Shown: piece after piece, positions 11,418 to 19,878 of the stretch | Numbering within the stretch: the first letter of the stretch is position 1 | How the letters are laid out: the number at the start of each line of letters is the position of its first letter | From: Prostheceraeus crozeri | Lineage: Eukaryota; Platyhelminthes; Polycladida; Euryleptidae | Length of the DNA: 64,000 bases | Assembly (NCBI GenBank): GCA_907163375.1 | Contig: CAJQUW010009039.1 | Coordinates: forward strand, 124,001-188,000 | Direction of reading: 5' to 3' | Program-made: the position numbers and the translations under genes | The notes under the pieces: generated by a model | What the model saw: only the letters and a program-made list of their open reading frames with translations | The model's database searches: none | Told to the model about the DNA's origin: nothing

Positions 11418-12110
11418 ATGTCTTCCGTCAGCAAACTAGAGAGAGAATTTTGTTGCTTCGTGGATCAAGTTGTGCCTCTTATTTCACCAGACCATATGGA
11501 TTTCTTCAAAACGATAACAGCAAATTTTATCAATGAATCACTAAGAAAAAAACAGAAGACGAGTGGAAACGAAGAAGATAAAAAGAGAGAAGTGTTTGAA
11601 ATAATCCGAGATTCATTCAAGGATGTTGACAGCAGCAATTTACCTGTATTTCTCGAGAAAAAGGATATTATAAGTACATCATCGTGCATATCTTCATTGA
11701 ATAAACTCATTGGTTTTGAGAAAATTACACATCGGAATCTTCTACGCTGCTATGTTTTACAAGGAGAAGTGCTTCAGCGACTGAAGTTATTGTCTAAAAT
11801 GAATTATACAAAATTCGTGAAAGAGTTAAATGAGACCCACAAAATAAAGTTTTCACGCTCATATGTGACATTACTGATCAAATTATTCAAATTATCAAAG
11901 AACTATCCAAACTTAGCCAATTCTTCTCTATCAATTTACTTTGTGATGAAGAATTTTGCTCATCTTGAAGATTATATTGATCGTGAAAAAGAGGAGGAAC
12001 AGCAAAGAATAGCAGAATCCATATTTGATTCACCCAATGTGCAACAAACTGAACAACAACATGCGCAACATACTGGACTCACGCAGGAATTAGAAGACTT
12101 GCAAACGTGA
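11418..12110 (+). CDS. Orphan helical protein, 230 aa
   Basis: An intact frame with ATG in the context TTTGAAATG encodes a soluble, probably all-helical protein. A central block, residues about 85-190, carries evenly spaced Leu, Ile and Phe (LNKLIGFEKI, YVLQGEVLQRLKLL, SRSYVTLLIKLFKL). The C-terminus is charged and Gln-rich. I do not recognise a family. The gene lies between the left terminal repeat and the 112-bp array. It is less AT-rich than the other Polinton genes and lacks their shared TTTAAAAATG start context, which suggests later acquisition from the host or another virus. The block has the feel of a DNA- or protein-binding helical domain, but that is a guess. Confidence 0.65.
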   Translation: MSSVSKLEREFCCFVDQVVPLISPDHMDFFKTITANFINESLRKKQKTSGNEEDKKREVFEIIRDSFKDVDSSNLPVFLEKKDIISTSSCISSLNKLIGFEKITHRNLLRCYVLQGEVLQRLKLLSKMNYTKFVKELNETHKIKFSRSYVTLLIKLFKLSKNYPNLANSSLSIYFVMKNFAHLEDYIDREKEEEQQRIAESIFDSPNVQQTEQQHAQHTGLTQELEDLQT

Positions 12111-12114
12111 AATT

Positions 12115-12994
12115 CTACTTCATAAGTAACAAGTAGTAACATTTATTGCAACTTATTTGACTGGAGACTGAAAAATGACAATGCCATTTTCAAATTGGAT
12201 TTCTATTTTCATCTAAATGTTGGACTCTACTTCATAAGTAACAAGTAGTAACATTTATTGCAACTTATTTGACTGGAGACTGAAAAATGACAATGCCATT
12301 TTCAAATTGGATTTCTGTTTTCATCTAAATGTTGGACTCTACTTCATAAGTAACAAGTAGTAACATTTATTGCAACTTATTTGACTGGAGACTGAAAAAT
12401 GACAATGCCATTTTCAAATTGGATTTCTGTTTTCATCTAAATGTTGGACTCTACTTCATAAGTAACAAGTAGTAACATTTATTGCAACTTATTTGACTGG
12501 AGACTGAAAAATGACAATGCCATTTTCAAATTGGATTTCTGTTTTCATCTAAATGTTGGACTCTACTTCATAAGTAACAAGTAGTAACATTTATTGCAAC
12601 TTATTTGACTGGAGACTGAAAAATGACAATGCCATTTTCAAATTGGATTTCTGTTTTCATCTAAATGTTGGACTCTACTTCATAAGTAACAAGTAGTAAC
12701 ATTTATTGCAACTTATTTGACTGGAGACTGAAAAATGACAATGCCATTTTCAAATTGGATTTCTGTTTTCATCTAAATGTTGGACTCTACTTCATAAGTA
12801 ACAAGTAGTAACATTTATTGCAACTTATTTGACTGGAGACTGAAAAATGACAATGCCATTTTCAAATTGGATTTCTGTTTTCATCTAAATGTTGGACTCT
12901 ACTTCATAAGTAACAAGTAGTAACATTTATTGCAACTTATTTGACTGGAGACTGAAAAATGACATTTTCAAATTGGATTTTTGTTTCATTTAAA
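12115..12994 (+). repeat. 112-bp tandem array, about eight units
   Basis: Units start at 12115, 12227, 12339, 12451, 12563, 12675, 12787 and 12899 (at CTACTTCATAAGTAACAAGT). They are almost identical. The last is shortened by a few bases and runs straight into the protease start codon. Each unit ends in TTTCATCTAAATG-like sequence, and the last in TTTCATTTAAAATG, so the array looks like repeated copies of the protease 5' flank. No long frame crosses it. It begins right after the stop of the orphan gene. Near-identity means recent expansion or ongoing homogenisation. Confidence 0.95.
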
Positions 12995-13420
12995 ATGACT
13001 GACCTGATCGAGTTTTTTAAATTATATGGAACAGACACAACAACGAATTTCGACCTAAAGAAAATCGCACATCAAATGGGAATAAAGAATTTTTATGTCC
13101 TAATGAGAGACGAATTACAATTGATCAAAAATAAGCCAACTGTAAATTTCATAACGAATCTTCACACTTCAGACCAAAACGGCGTACATTGGTCAGCAGG
13201 TATCTTTAGTAAAAACGGAGATAATTATTATTTTGACTCATACGGACTTCCACCTACAAATGAAGTAAAAGAATTACTTGGAACGGGAACATACAATACG
13301 TTTCAAATTCAAACACCAGGCGCAACCTATTGTGGTCAATTATGTTTATACGTTTTGTACAAATTACAAAAAGGAGTACCATTTTTAGATATAATGTTAG
13401 AGTTAAACAATGATAATTAA
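12995..13420 (+). CDS. Adenain-type cysteine protease
   Basis: This 141-aa protein is the maturation protease of Polintons, related to adenovirus adenain and the Ulp1 (C5/C48) clan. It would cleave capsid and core precursors inside the particle. Visible catalytic residues are His65 (GVHWSAG), Asp81 (YYFDSYG), Gln115 and Cys117 (YCGQLCLY), in the family's order H-D-Q-C. I chose the ATG at 12995 rather than the upstream one at 12959, because the upstream one lies inside the tandem array and the later one has the TTTAAAATG context used by the other genes. It faces the integrase gene tail to tail with a 4-bp overlap. The gene appears intact. Confidence 0.9.
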   Translation: MTDLIEFFKLYGTDTTTNFDLKKIAHQMGIKNFYVLMRDELQLIKNKPTVNFITNLHTSDQNGVHWSAGIFSKNGDNYYFDSYGLPPTNEVKELLGTGTYNTFQIQTPGATYCGQLCLYVLYKLQKGVPFLDIMLELNNDN

Positions 13421-14802
13421 AGCTCGGTTTTCTGTAATTCGTTTTCATAGAATCTACCTTTGATATCCTCATTATCTAAATCTATAATTTCATAAGTAAA
13501 CGGATAAGTTTGATTTATTTTAGAAACTTCAAATATCTCTTTAGTCCAATAGCCTACGAAGCCCTTTTCAAATTTGTTCTTATATTTAAATATTCGCACT
13601 CTATCTCCAATCTTAAATTTCGGCTTACGTTTCTGTAAATTCGGATTACTCTCATTCAAATTATTATTCTCGAATATTTTTTTTCGTATCAAATCAGGGT
13701 CGTCAGAAGCATTCTTTGGAGTTTCTTCAATACCAGAATGAACTTTATTATTGTACTCTTCTACAACTTCTGGTAATATCTTCAACCATTTCTGATTTCC
13801 TTGCTGAGTAAATTTCTTGAAAATTTTATTTTTTAACGTCCGATTGAATCTTTCTATCACTATAGCTTTTCCTGCGTTTTCAGTTGAATAAACAGTTTCA
13901 AATAGTGGCTGAACGTTTCGGTTATAAAATTCCGACCCTTTATCAACAAACAATTTCCTTGGCTTTCTATTACTTTCTTTAAAGATTTCTTCAAACGCAT
14001 ATTTAACTGATAGACCACTTTTATTTTTTAAAGGTTTTACCCAAGCGTATCGTGTATACAAATCTATAACTGTCAATGCGTATTTGTAGTCCCTTTCATT
14101 CGGCATATGAATAAGATCAGCACTCCAAATATCATCTTTATTAAATACTTTTACTTTCAATAGATATTTCGGCCTTCTATATTCCTTGTGGATTTCGGAC
14201 GCGTAGGTTCGAGCGTTGCTCTCAGAGTTATTAGTTCGAGCGTTGCTCTCAGAGTTATTAGTTCGAGCGTTGCTCTCAGACAGCTTAGCTGTCGTTTCAT
14301 TTAAACCCTGTCCGAATAATATTTTAGCTTGTAAAGCTTTCTTAACAAACATTCTTTCAATTTTTTCTCTAAATGTAGGATTCTGAATACTATCTAATTC
14401 TTGAATCATTTTCTTATCAGCTGCATGTCGAGAACTTAGATCATGATTTCGATAAGCTAAATCATGTCTATAAGCGGCGGCATCTACTCTATTTATTGGT
14501 TCTTCACCTGGTTTCGGATTATTATTCTCATCTAGTCTGATATCTAATCGAGTTCCTGGACCGGTATATGAATGACCAGGAAGATGTTTTTCTTTCGAAT
14601 ATTTACTCCAAATAAATCCAGGAAAGTTTTCTAATGTTTTTTGTATGTCTCCACCGAAGTGGTGTGGAACTTTGTTCTTGTCACCTCCAATATGCTGACA
14701 GTTTGAGTTTTTATTTTTGTTTAATAGATAATTTAATAAATCTAAATTAGCAATTTTTAATTTAATTAAATTTTCTGAATTTGTGGAATTTGCGGTATCC
14801 AT
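13417..14802 (-). CDS. Phospholipase A2-integrase fusion
   Basis: The 461-aa product joins two enzymes. Residues about 75-135 are a parvovirus VP1-type phospholipase A2: calcium loop SYTGPGT (79-84) and catalytic HDLAY (114-118), used by parvoviruses to breach endosomal membranes. Residues about 210-350 are a retroviral-type integrase core with Asp229 (WSADL), Asp287 (FVDKGSEFYN) and Glu317 (VIERFNRT), which inserts the element at its 6-bp target. The C-terminus (about 374-455, KFKIGDRVRIFKYK) is an SH3- or chromo-like DNA-binding fold. No zinc-binding HHCC domain is seen. The linker, 174-200, is a threefold repeat of SESNARTNN made of hairpin DNA. Cleavage between the domains by the protease is possible but not shown. 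Confidence 0.88.
   Translation of the reverse strand: MDTANSTNSENLIKLKIANLDLLNYLLNKNKNSNCQHIGGDKNKVPHHFGGDIQKTLENFPGFIWSKYSKEKHLPGHSYTGPGTRLDIRLDENNNPKPGEEPINRVDAAAYRHDLAYRNHDLSSRHAADKKMIQELDSIQNPTFREKIERMFVKKALQAKILFGQGLNETTAKLSESNARTNNSESNARTNNSESNARTYASEIHKEYRRPKYLLKVKVFNKDDIWSADLIHMPNERDYKYALTVIDLYTRYAWVKPLKNKSGLSVKYAFEEIFKESNRKPRKLFVDKGSEFYNRNVQPLFETVYSTENAGKAIVIERFNRTLKNKIFKKFTQQGNQKWLKILPEVVEEYNNKVHSGIEETPKNASDDPDLIRKKIFENNNLNESNPNLQKRKPKFKIGDRVRIFKYKNKFEKGFVGYWTKEIFEVSKINQTYPFTYEIIDLDNEDIKGRFYENELQKTEL
14211..14291. repeat. Hairpin repeat forming the PLA2-integrase linker
   Basis: GAGC-GTT-GCTC recurs at 14211, 14238 and 14265 with a 27-bp period and is followed by CAGC-TTA-GCTG (14281-14291). 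All are 4-bp stems with 3-nt loops. Translated on the minus strand, the units give the SESNARTNN repeats between the two enzyme domains. Confidence 0.85.
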
Positions 14803-14874
14803 TTTTAAAGATAAAAAACTTTTAAAAGATAAAAATAAAAGTTTTACCGAAAAGAACCAAAGGTTCTGAGGTTA

Positions 14875-15360
14875 TTACCTTATCATACTAGGACTTAGAT
14901 ATATTCCAGAACCACCCTTAGTTTCTTTAATTTCAATTAAATCATCAACATTGTGGAGAATATTTTTAAGAACTCGTTTTCCTTCATCAACTAACTTTAA
15001 TTTACTAATAAAATTATCTACTACTCCTTCGCCCCTAGCAACTTTCTCTAACTCTCTGTTATGACGTTTTTGTTCTTCTAATGCTGCCTTCTCTGATTTA
15101 TTTTTATTTACTGCTTGGACAATACCAGCTGTCCCACCTGCAACACTTCCTGCAGCTGCTATGCCTCCTATTATTAGTGGAATTAATGGGAGAATCCCGC
15201 CATTCTTTTCTTCTTGTAATTGAATATTCTCTATCATTGGTTTACTTATGTAATACTTTTTTTTGTTAATCGTAATAGTTTTAGGGGTATTTTTGTCAAC
15301 AATATTACGTAATTTTAATTCAACAGTTTTATTATTAATATTACTTTTCGCTTGCGACAT
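14875..15360 (-). CDS. Small core protein, adenovirus pX-like
   Basis: The 161-aa product has a lysine-rich N-terminus (KTITINKKKYYISKP), then a Gly/Ala/Ile-rich membrane-active stretch opening GGILPLIPLIIGGIAAAG (residues about 54-85). A charged helix and a Gly-Gly-containing C-terminus follow. Polintons and adintoviruses carry small proteins of this design next to the capsid gene, likened to adenovirus pX and pVI. They condense DNA or help disrupt membranes during entry. It lies between integrase and major capsid genes on the same strand and starts in the usual TTAAAAATG context. The assignment rests on design and position, since small proteins of this class diverge fast. Confidence 0.7.
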   Translation of the reverse strand: MSQAKSNINNKTVELKLRNIVDKNTPKTITINKKKYYISKPMIENIQLQEEKNGGILPLIPLIIGGIAAAGSVAGGTAGIVQAVNKNKSEKAALEEQKRHNRELEKVARGEGVVDNFISKLKLVDEGKRVLKNILHNVDDLIEIKETKGGSGIYLSPSMIR

Positions 15361-15491
15361 TTTTAATAAAAAAATTTTAAGTTATCAAAAATTGAAATCT
15401 ATTCTAGTTATGAAAAATTTTTAGTTAAGAATTTTTAAGTTAACAAAAATTTTAATCTATTCTAGTTATGAAAAAAAATTTTAATTAACCT

Positions 15492-15537
15492 ATCGGAGAG
15501 AAGCTCCTCTGGCTTTAGCCGATCGGACCAAGGGTCC
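15492..15537. repeat. GC-rich double-hairpin module, intergenic
   Basis: The inverse of the module seen in the terminal repeats (outer ATCGG/CCGAT, inner GGAG/CTCC and GGCT/AGCC) is joined by GGACC-AAG-GGTCC. It lies in the short gap just past the stop of the major capsid gene, between it and the pX-like gene. Confidence 0.8.
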
Positions 15538-15545
15538 TCAGGTTA

Positions 15546-16880
15546 TTAACCAATCCTAACCATCTTTCCATTAAGAATTTCAATAGAATATTTTGCATCT
15601 TCTAGCAATAAACCATAAGCCATCAATGAAGTTGTGGAATCTTTCTTTTCAATATTAATTGTTACATCACAACCATTTTTAATAATATCTTCAGATTGTG
15701 CACTTAAATCGAAACAGAAAATTGGATATAAATGTCTCCAATCTCCAGGAGTTAATTGTGGTTCAACTCCAAATTCTATACAAAGATTTCTATAAGCATC
15801 ATATCCTTCCATAAATTGATTATTGGTATCATCGAATCTTAATGGATCAATTGGATATCGAGTTTGATTTAATGAAACTTGTAAACTTCGAATTGTATTA
15901 ATATGAAAAATATTGTTGTTCTTGTCAAAACTTGGAGAATTATTTCTTTGAAATGTTAGTAATAAATATCTTGGTGTATTCGCAGTTCTAGTAAAATGCC
16001 AGTTAAATCTTTGTTCGGAAAAAGTTACTGAACTAGCAGTTCTCTTTAGAAAATTAACTGGAATTGGTTTGTTAGTATTTAATCTTTTTGCAATAGCTGT
16101 TTCAACCTCTAAACTAGGAGTAATATGCTTAATCCACCATTCAAGTCTATCAATTTTTAAATATGCTTTTTTTCCAGTTTTACCAAAAAAGATTAATTCA
16201 TTATTTGCTGTACGATGAATTATTAATTTAAATTTTAATTGATATGATATTTTATCATAATCTAAATAACCGAATAATGGAGACAATGACCAATTTACTG
16301 TCTGTTTACTTTTTTTGTTAAATTCACGTCTTTCTTTATATGCTTCATTATTTGTTTTATTTAAATGTTTTGCAATATTTTCTACATCTTTCGCAATTCC
16401 TGCGGCATCTGTTCCAGCGTGAGTTAAATCCTCAATAATTATACCATCATTAGTATCAGGAAACCAACCTTCGATTTCATTCTTTTTATTATTTTCACCA
16501 ATTATTACAAATCTAAGCATTGTATCAATTACACCTGGAGAATCACTTATTGTTTCTATATTTTGAGTTGCAACATCTAAACGCATTTGTGTAAATAAAC
16601 TTGGGAAAAAATTATTCTCTAGTGTAATATTATCGGTATCTGGTAATGGTGTTGTAAAATTAGCATCAGAATATAGAGAATATTCACAGTGCAAAAATGA
16701 ATCAGGTAAATATAAATAACTCTGCTGATTATCAACTTCAAAGATTAAATCTCCTCCAGTATTTACTCTACTGGAAGATCCGGGATTCATAGCAATTCTT
16801 ATATAGTCATTCTTTTTTTGATTATAACTGACGAACGGAGGATCGTCTAATCTAAATTTATTTTCGATAAGCGAAGACAT
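15546..16880 (-). CDS. Major capsid protein, double jelly roll
   Basis: The 444-aa product has the features of the Polinton hexon-like capsid protein: a beta-rich body without membrane segments; SLSPLFGYLDYDKISYQLKF with a following IIHR block in the middle (residues about 195-225); and near the end the signature YPIFCFDLSAQSEDI, followed by a CDVTINIEK strand and AYGLLLEDAKYSIE. In the family this C-terminal FDLS.Q block closes the second jelly roll. Trimers of the protein form the pseudo-hexameric shell. It sits in the leftward capsid cluster between the two small core proteins and starts in the shared A-rich context. It appears intact. Confidence 0.85.
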   Translation of the reverse strand: MSSLIENKFRLDDPPFVSYNQKKNDYIRIAMNPGSSSRVNTGGDLIFEVDNQQSYLYLPDSFLHCEYSLYSDANFTTPLPDTDNITLENNFFPSLFTQMRLDVATQNIETISDSPGVIDTMLRFVIIGENNKKNEIEGWFPDTNDGIIIEDLTHAGTDAAGIAKDVENIAKHLNKTNNEAYKERREFNKKSKQTVNWSLSPLFGYLDYDKISYQLKFKLIIHRTANNELIFFGKTGKKAYLKIDRLEWWIKHITPSLEVETAIAKRLNTNKPIPVNFLKRTASSVTFSEQRFNWHFTRTANTPRYLLLTFQRNNSPSFDKNNNIFHINTIRSLQVSLNQTRYPIDPLRFDDTNNQFMEGYDAYRNLCIEFGVEPQLTPGDWRHLYPIFCFDLSAQSEDIIKNGCDVTINIEKKDSTTSLMAYGLLLEDAKYSIEILNGKMVRIG

Positions 16881-16996
16881 TTTTATAAGAAATAATTTGA
16901 CTTTTTGTTTTTCTCACAGATAGAAAAAAATTTTTATTAAATATAATTTTAAAATTTTACTAAAAAAATTACTAAAAAATTTACTAAAATATAATT

Positions 16997-17506
16997 TTAG
17001 AATTTTGCTAGACCAGCTCCGCTACAGCTTTGCTGGTTAGACCGAAGGTTGCTGCTCACGCCATTACCTCTTATTTCTTCAATTGTTTTTTCATTATGTT
17101 TACTATCAGACGGAGCTCCGCTCCTCAAGGTTTCCCCAACAGCTATGTTAGCAATTTTGTTTTTTGTTTCATCTGAAAGTTTTTTTAATTTTTTTAGTTC
17201 TTCAGAATCATTCTTGAGTTTACGAATAGCTTCTAGTTGTTTTAATTCGTTTTGTGATTTAACAGCATTTGATATTGCACTAGCTGTACTACCTATAGCA
17301 GCTGCTCCTTTTGCAGCAGATGTAATCAAATCTTTATTATTTTTAATTAAGTTAACGATACTACCAATACCAGAAAAGATGCCATCCCCTTCTTTTTGAA
17401 CGGTTTCTCTATTATCATAATGATAAACAGGATTCATACGTGGTTCATGAGCAATTCTTTGATTTGAAGCAAATTGTTTAAGATTGTGTTTATAAATTAT
17501 AGGCAT
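16997..17506 (-). CDS. Minor virion protein, pVI-like
   Basis: The 169-aa product carries an amphipathic Gly/Ala-rich stretch (GDGIFSGIGSIVNLIKN, residues about 41-85). A long charged helix (about 86-125) and a low-complexity C-terminus follow. A membrane-lytic amphipathic helix close to the N-terminus of a small capsid-cluster protein recalls adenovirus pVI, which links hexons to the core and breaks endosomes. The N-terminal block lies after a short basic leader that could be a cleaved propeptide. Two GC hairpins (17005-17050 and 17112-17124) encode part of the C-terminus (RSGAPS and CSGAGLAKF). The assignment is by analogy and position. Confidence 0.6.
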   Translation of the reverse strand: MPIIYKHNLKQFASNQRIAHEPRMNPVYHYDNRETVQKEGDGIFSGIGSIVNLIKNNKDLITSAAKGAAAIGSTASAISNAVKSQNELKQLEAIRKLKNDSEELKKLKKLSDETKNKIANIAVGETLRSGAPSDSKHNEKTIEEIRGNGVSSNLRSNQQSCSGAGLAKF

Positions 17507-17615
17507 TTTTTAGTAATAAATTTGACTTTTGGGAAAAAAATAAATACGGGCGAAGCGCGAAGCCCTGGAAGACATCTCCGTTGACCCATGAACCGATGTC
17601 CATTATAAAAAATGT

Positions 17616-17789
17616 TTATTTTTTGTTCTTAACTTTTGCAGATTGCGTTTTTGGTTTAACTTTATCAGGAACCAAACCTGCATCAATCATTCTTTTTATT
17701 CTATGATTTTCTTTCATAATATTTCTTTCTTTTATTAACTCTTCTAATTGTTTAATTCTTTTAAAATTATTAGCTCTAATTTTATCCAT
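17616..17789 (-). CDS. 57-aa basic protein sharing the N-terminus of the 29066 gene
   Basis: A short intact frame reads MDKIRANNFKRIKQLEELIK and then ERNIMKENHRIKRMIDAG, ending in a Lys-rich tail. Its first 30 residues match the start of the 272-aa protein encoded at 29066-29884 on the opposite strand (MDKVRADNFKRIKQLDELIK) with only conservative changes. It starts in the context TTTTAAAAATGG used by the other Polinton genes, which supports real expression. The function is unknown. A shared N-terminal helix suggests a common partner, for example a capsid or scaffold docking site, or a recent partial duplication. Confidence 0.7.
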   Translation of the reverse strand: MDKIRANNFKRIKQLEELIKERNIMKENHRIKRMIDAGLVPDKVKPKTQSAKVKNKK

Positions 17790-17948
17790 TTTTAAAATTA
17801 TATACTTTTAAATACTTTTATATATTTATACTTTTATATTTTTAAAAATTATATTTATACTTTTATATTTTTAAAATTATATTTATATTTTTTATGATTC
17901 TTATTTTTTGTAGGTAAAAATATTTAAGTTAATATTCACAATACTCGT

Positions 17949-18836
17949 TTAAGATTTACGTTTATGAATATCTAACAACTTCGAGATAACTTTATTAATT
18001 GCCTGTTGCACTTTATCTATTGCGTCAAGTAGCGTGTGATGTACTTTAATTTCTTTTCTATTAACTTGCATTTTCTGCTGATTAATCTTCAACGCCGTTT
18101 TAAGAGCATTTAACTTAATTTTAAGAACATCTAATTGTCTTTTAACAGCATCTAACTGTTCTTTATTTTCTTTAGAGTTTTCTTGTAAATTTTTCTTTAA
18201 TTCATTTTCTAAATTGATTTTCAGATTTTTCATTTTATCAACTTTTTCATTAAGTGAGTTTACTTCATTTATTATTCTATTCATCTTTTTCATTTGTTGA
18301 GTAATTTTAGAATTCAATTCATCAACACTTTTTTGGAATGTAGTTTGCAACTGCTTTAAATTTTTTTTAATTCTTTCAGGTAGTTTTTCTATTTCATCTT
18401 CTAATTGTTCTTTTAACATTTTTATCTGATGTTTATTTTTAATGACTGCAGATTTTAAATTTAAAGAAAGTAATATTAAAATTTTTGATTGTTCTGAAAT
18501 CTTTTTAAAAAGTTTTGCTATATCTGCTTCTAGCTCTCTGTCCTTTTTATCAAGTTTTAATAATTTTTCGTTTAATGATTTATCATTAAGTTTAAGCAAC
18601 TTTAATTCATTCATCAGTGGAACCATAACATCGTTTATATATTTTTCCTTTAAGTCATTGATTTGTGTATCAACATATTGTTTATTTGTTAACTCTGTAT
18701 TTTGTTGCGGAAGAATAGAAAGATGCAATGGACCAGATAAAACGTCTCCAGTTTTCATAATATAATTTTCTATCTCTATTTCTAATTCACGATTATTCGG
18801 GATATATGCACCTCCACCAACATTTGGTAACATCAT
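17949..18836 (-). CDS. Fibre-like coiled-coil protein
   Basis: Starting at the ATG pair near 18836, the product has about 295 residues. The N-terminus MMLPNVGGGAYIPNN is followed by IMKTGDVLSGPLHL and ELTNKQYVDTQI, the M..G.L...G.......A..KQYVD pattern at the base of many phage and viral tail fibres. Nearly all of the rest (residues about 60-280) is a long heptad coiled coil rich in Leu, Lys, Asn and Glu. There is no obvious globular head. It lies at the outer end of the leftward capsid cluster. A receptor-binding fibre or spike shaft is the most likely role. It might instead be an internal scaffold. Confidence 0.65.
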   Translation of the reverse strand: MMLPNVGGGAYIPNNRELEIEIENYIMKTGDVLSGPLHLSILPQQNTELTNKQYVDTQINDLKEKYINDVMVPLMNELKLLKLNDKSLNEKLLKLDKKDRELEADIAKLFKKISEQSKILILLSLNLKSAVIKNKHQIKMLKEQLEDEIEKLPERIKKNLKQLQTTFQKSVDELNSKITQQMKKMNRIINEVNSLNEKVDKMKNLKINLENELKKNLQENSKENKEQLDAVKRQLDVLKIKLNALKTALKINQQKMQVNRKEIKVHHTLLDAIDKVQQAINKVISKLLDIHKRKS

Positions 18837-18958
18837 TTTTAAACAATAAAAATAAAATTTTTTCTGATTATAAAAAATACATAAATTATAAAAATACATA
18901 AATTATAAAAATACATAAATTATAAAAAATAAAATTTTTCCTAATAAAAATAAAAAAA

Positions 18959-19480
18959 ATGGAAATGACTCAAATTTGTCAAGTTTGCAATATGCGTTTT
19001 TTAAATCAAACACTATTATATTCTCATATGAAAAACACACCATGTGGTATGCATATGAATCAATTACAACCTAATAATATACAACCTAATAATATACAAC
19101 CTAATAATATTCAGAATAATATTCAACCTAATAATAGTATTCAGTATAATAATATTCAATCAGAGCAACCATTACAAAGATTAAAGCATTTATTTATTTC
19201 AGATAAAGAACAAAATCTTTATACTGCTAGAATAAATACACCTAGGCAAAATACTGCTAGAATAAATACACCTAGGCAAAATACTGCTAGAATAAATACA
19301 CCTAGGCAAAATACACCTAGGCAAAATAATAATAATTATTTAGCACAAAATAATAATGTAGCACAAAATAATCCTTTTGTTCAAAATAATAATGTAGCAC
19401 AAAATAATTATATTGATAAAAATCAATTTGTTGAAAGTAATAACAAAAAAAAATATGTTCCGGATGTAATAAAAATATAA
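18959..19480 (+). CDS. Zinc-finger and Asn/Gln-repeat protein, N-terminal stretch
   Basis: The frame opens MEMTQICQVCNMRFLNQTLL with a C2H2-type finger (CxxC, then SHMKNTPC). A repeat-rich middle follows: QPNNI repeated several times, then three copies of a 30-bp unit encoding ARINTPRQNT at about 19222-19320, and then NNN-rich sequence. It is the first rightward gene, divergent from the fibre gene, and the roughly 120-bp AT-rich gap between them must hold both promoters. C2H2 proteins with low-complexity linkers are common accessory genes of large DNA viruses and Polintons. A regulatory or DNA-binding role is inferred. Confidence 0.6.
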   Translation: MEMTQICQVCNMRFLNQTLLYSHMKNTPCGMHMNQLQPNNIQPNNIQPNNIQNNIQPNNSIQYNNIQSEQPLQRLKHLFISDKEQNLYTARINTPRQNTARINTPRQNTARINTPRQNTPRQNNNNYLAQNNNVAQNNPFVQNNNVAQNNYIDKNQFVESNNKKKYVPDVIKI

Positions 19481-19860
19481 CATCAAAAAATTTTGCACGT
19501 CATTTAAAATTATGCGAACAAACAGAAGAGGTTAAAAAAGAAAAAAAAGATAAATTAAAAGATCAGTTATGTCGTAATTGTAATAAATATTTTACAATTC
19601 AAGGAATTACTAATCATTATAATTCTTGTATAAGTTCTACAAGACAATGTACAAGTTGTCAAAATACTAAACCTAAGACAGAGTTTTATGATAGTAAATA
19701 TCAGTGTAAGGATTGTTTAAAAGAAAAAGTTAAATGTAGAGGTTGTCAAAAAATTATATTAAAGAAAAATTTTCAGCGACATGTAACACTATGTCCAAAA
19801 CTTAATCAACATAATAATCAACATAATAATAATTTATGTCAAAATAATAATTTATGTTAA
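19456..19860 (+). CDS. Zinc-finger coding stretch
   Basis: A second coding stretch overlapping the end of the previous one reads repeated Cys/His modules: CSGCNKNITSKNFARHLKLC, then CRNCNKYFTIQGITNHYNSC, CTSCQNTKP, CKDCLKEKVKCRGC and FQRHVTLC. They are CxxC-x(8-16)-HxxxxC fingers spaced about 40 residues apart and end at a stop at 19858-19860. The same finger type occurs inside the polymerase N-terminal half (FPCLQCMTSFRTL). Nucleic-acid binding is likely. Whether it belongs with the preceding stretch is left open. Confidence 0.6.
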   Translation, partial: CSGCNKNITSKNFARHLKLCEQTEEVKKEKKDKLKDQLCRNCNKYFTIQGITNHYNSCISSTRQCTSCQNTKPKTEFYDSKYQCKDCLKEKVKCRGCQKIILKKNFQRHVTLCPKLNQHNNQHNNNLCQNNNLC

Positions 19861-19878
19861 AATAATAATTTATATTAG

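Noticed and set aside
17049-17399. 116-codon plus-strand frame with a hydrophobic product
   Set aside because: It is the mirror of the leftward pVI-like gene; Ser/Leu/Phe-rich content is the usual antisense shadow of Lys/Glu/Asn-rich coding.
19222-19320. CRISPR-like array
   Set aside because: The 30-bp units are directly adjacent with no spacers and encode an in-frame peptide repeat.
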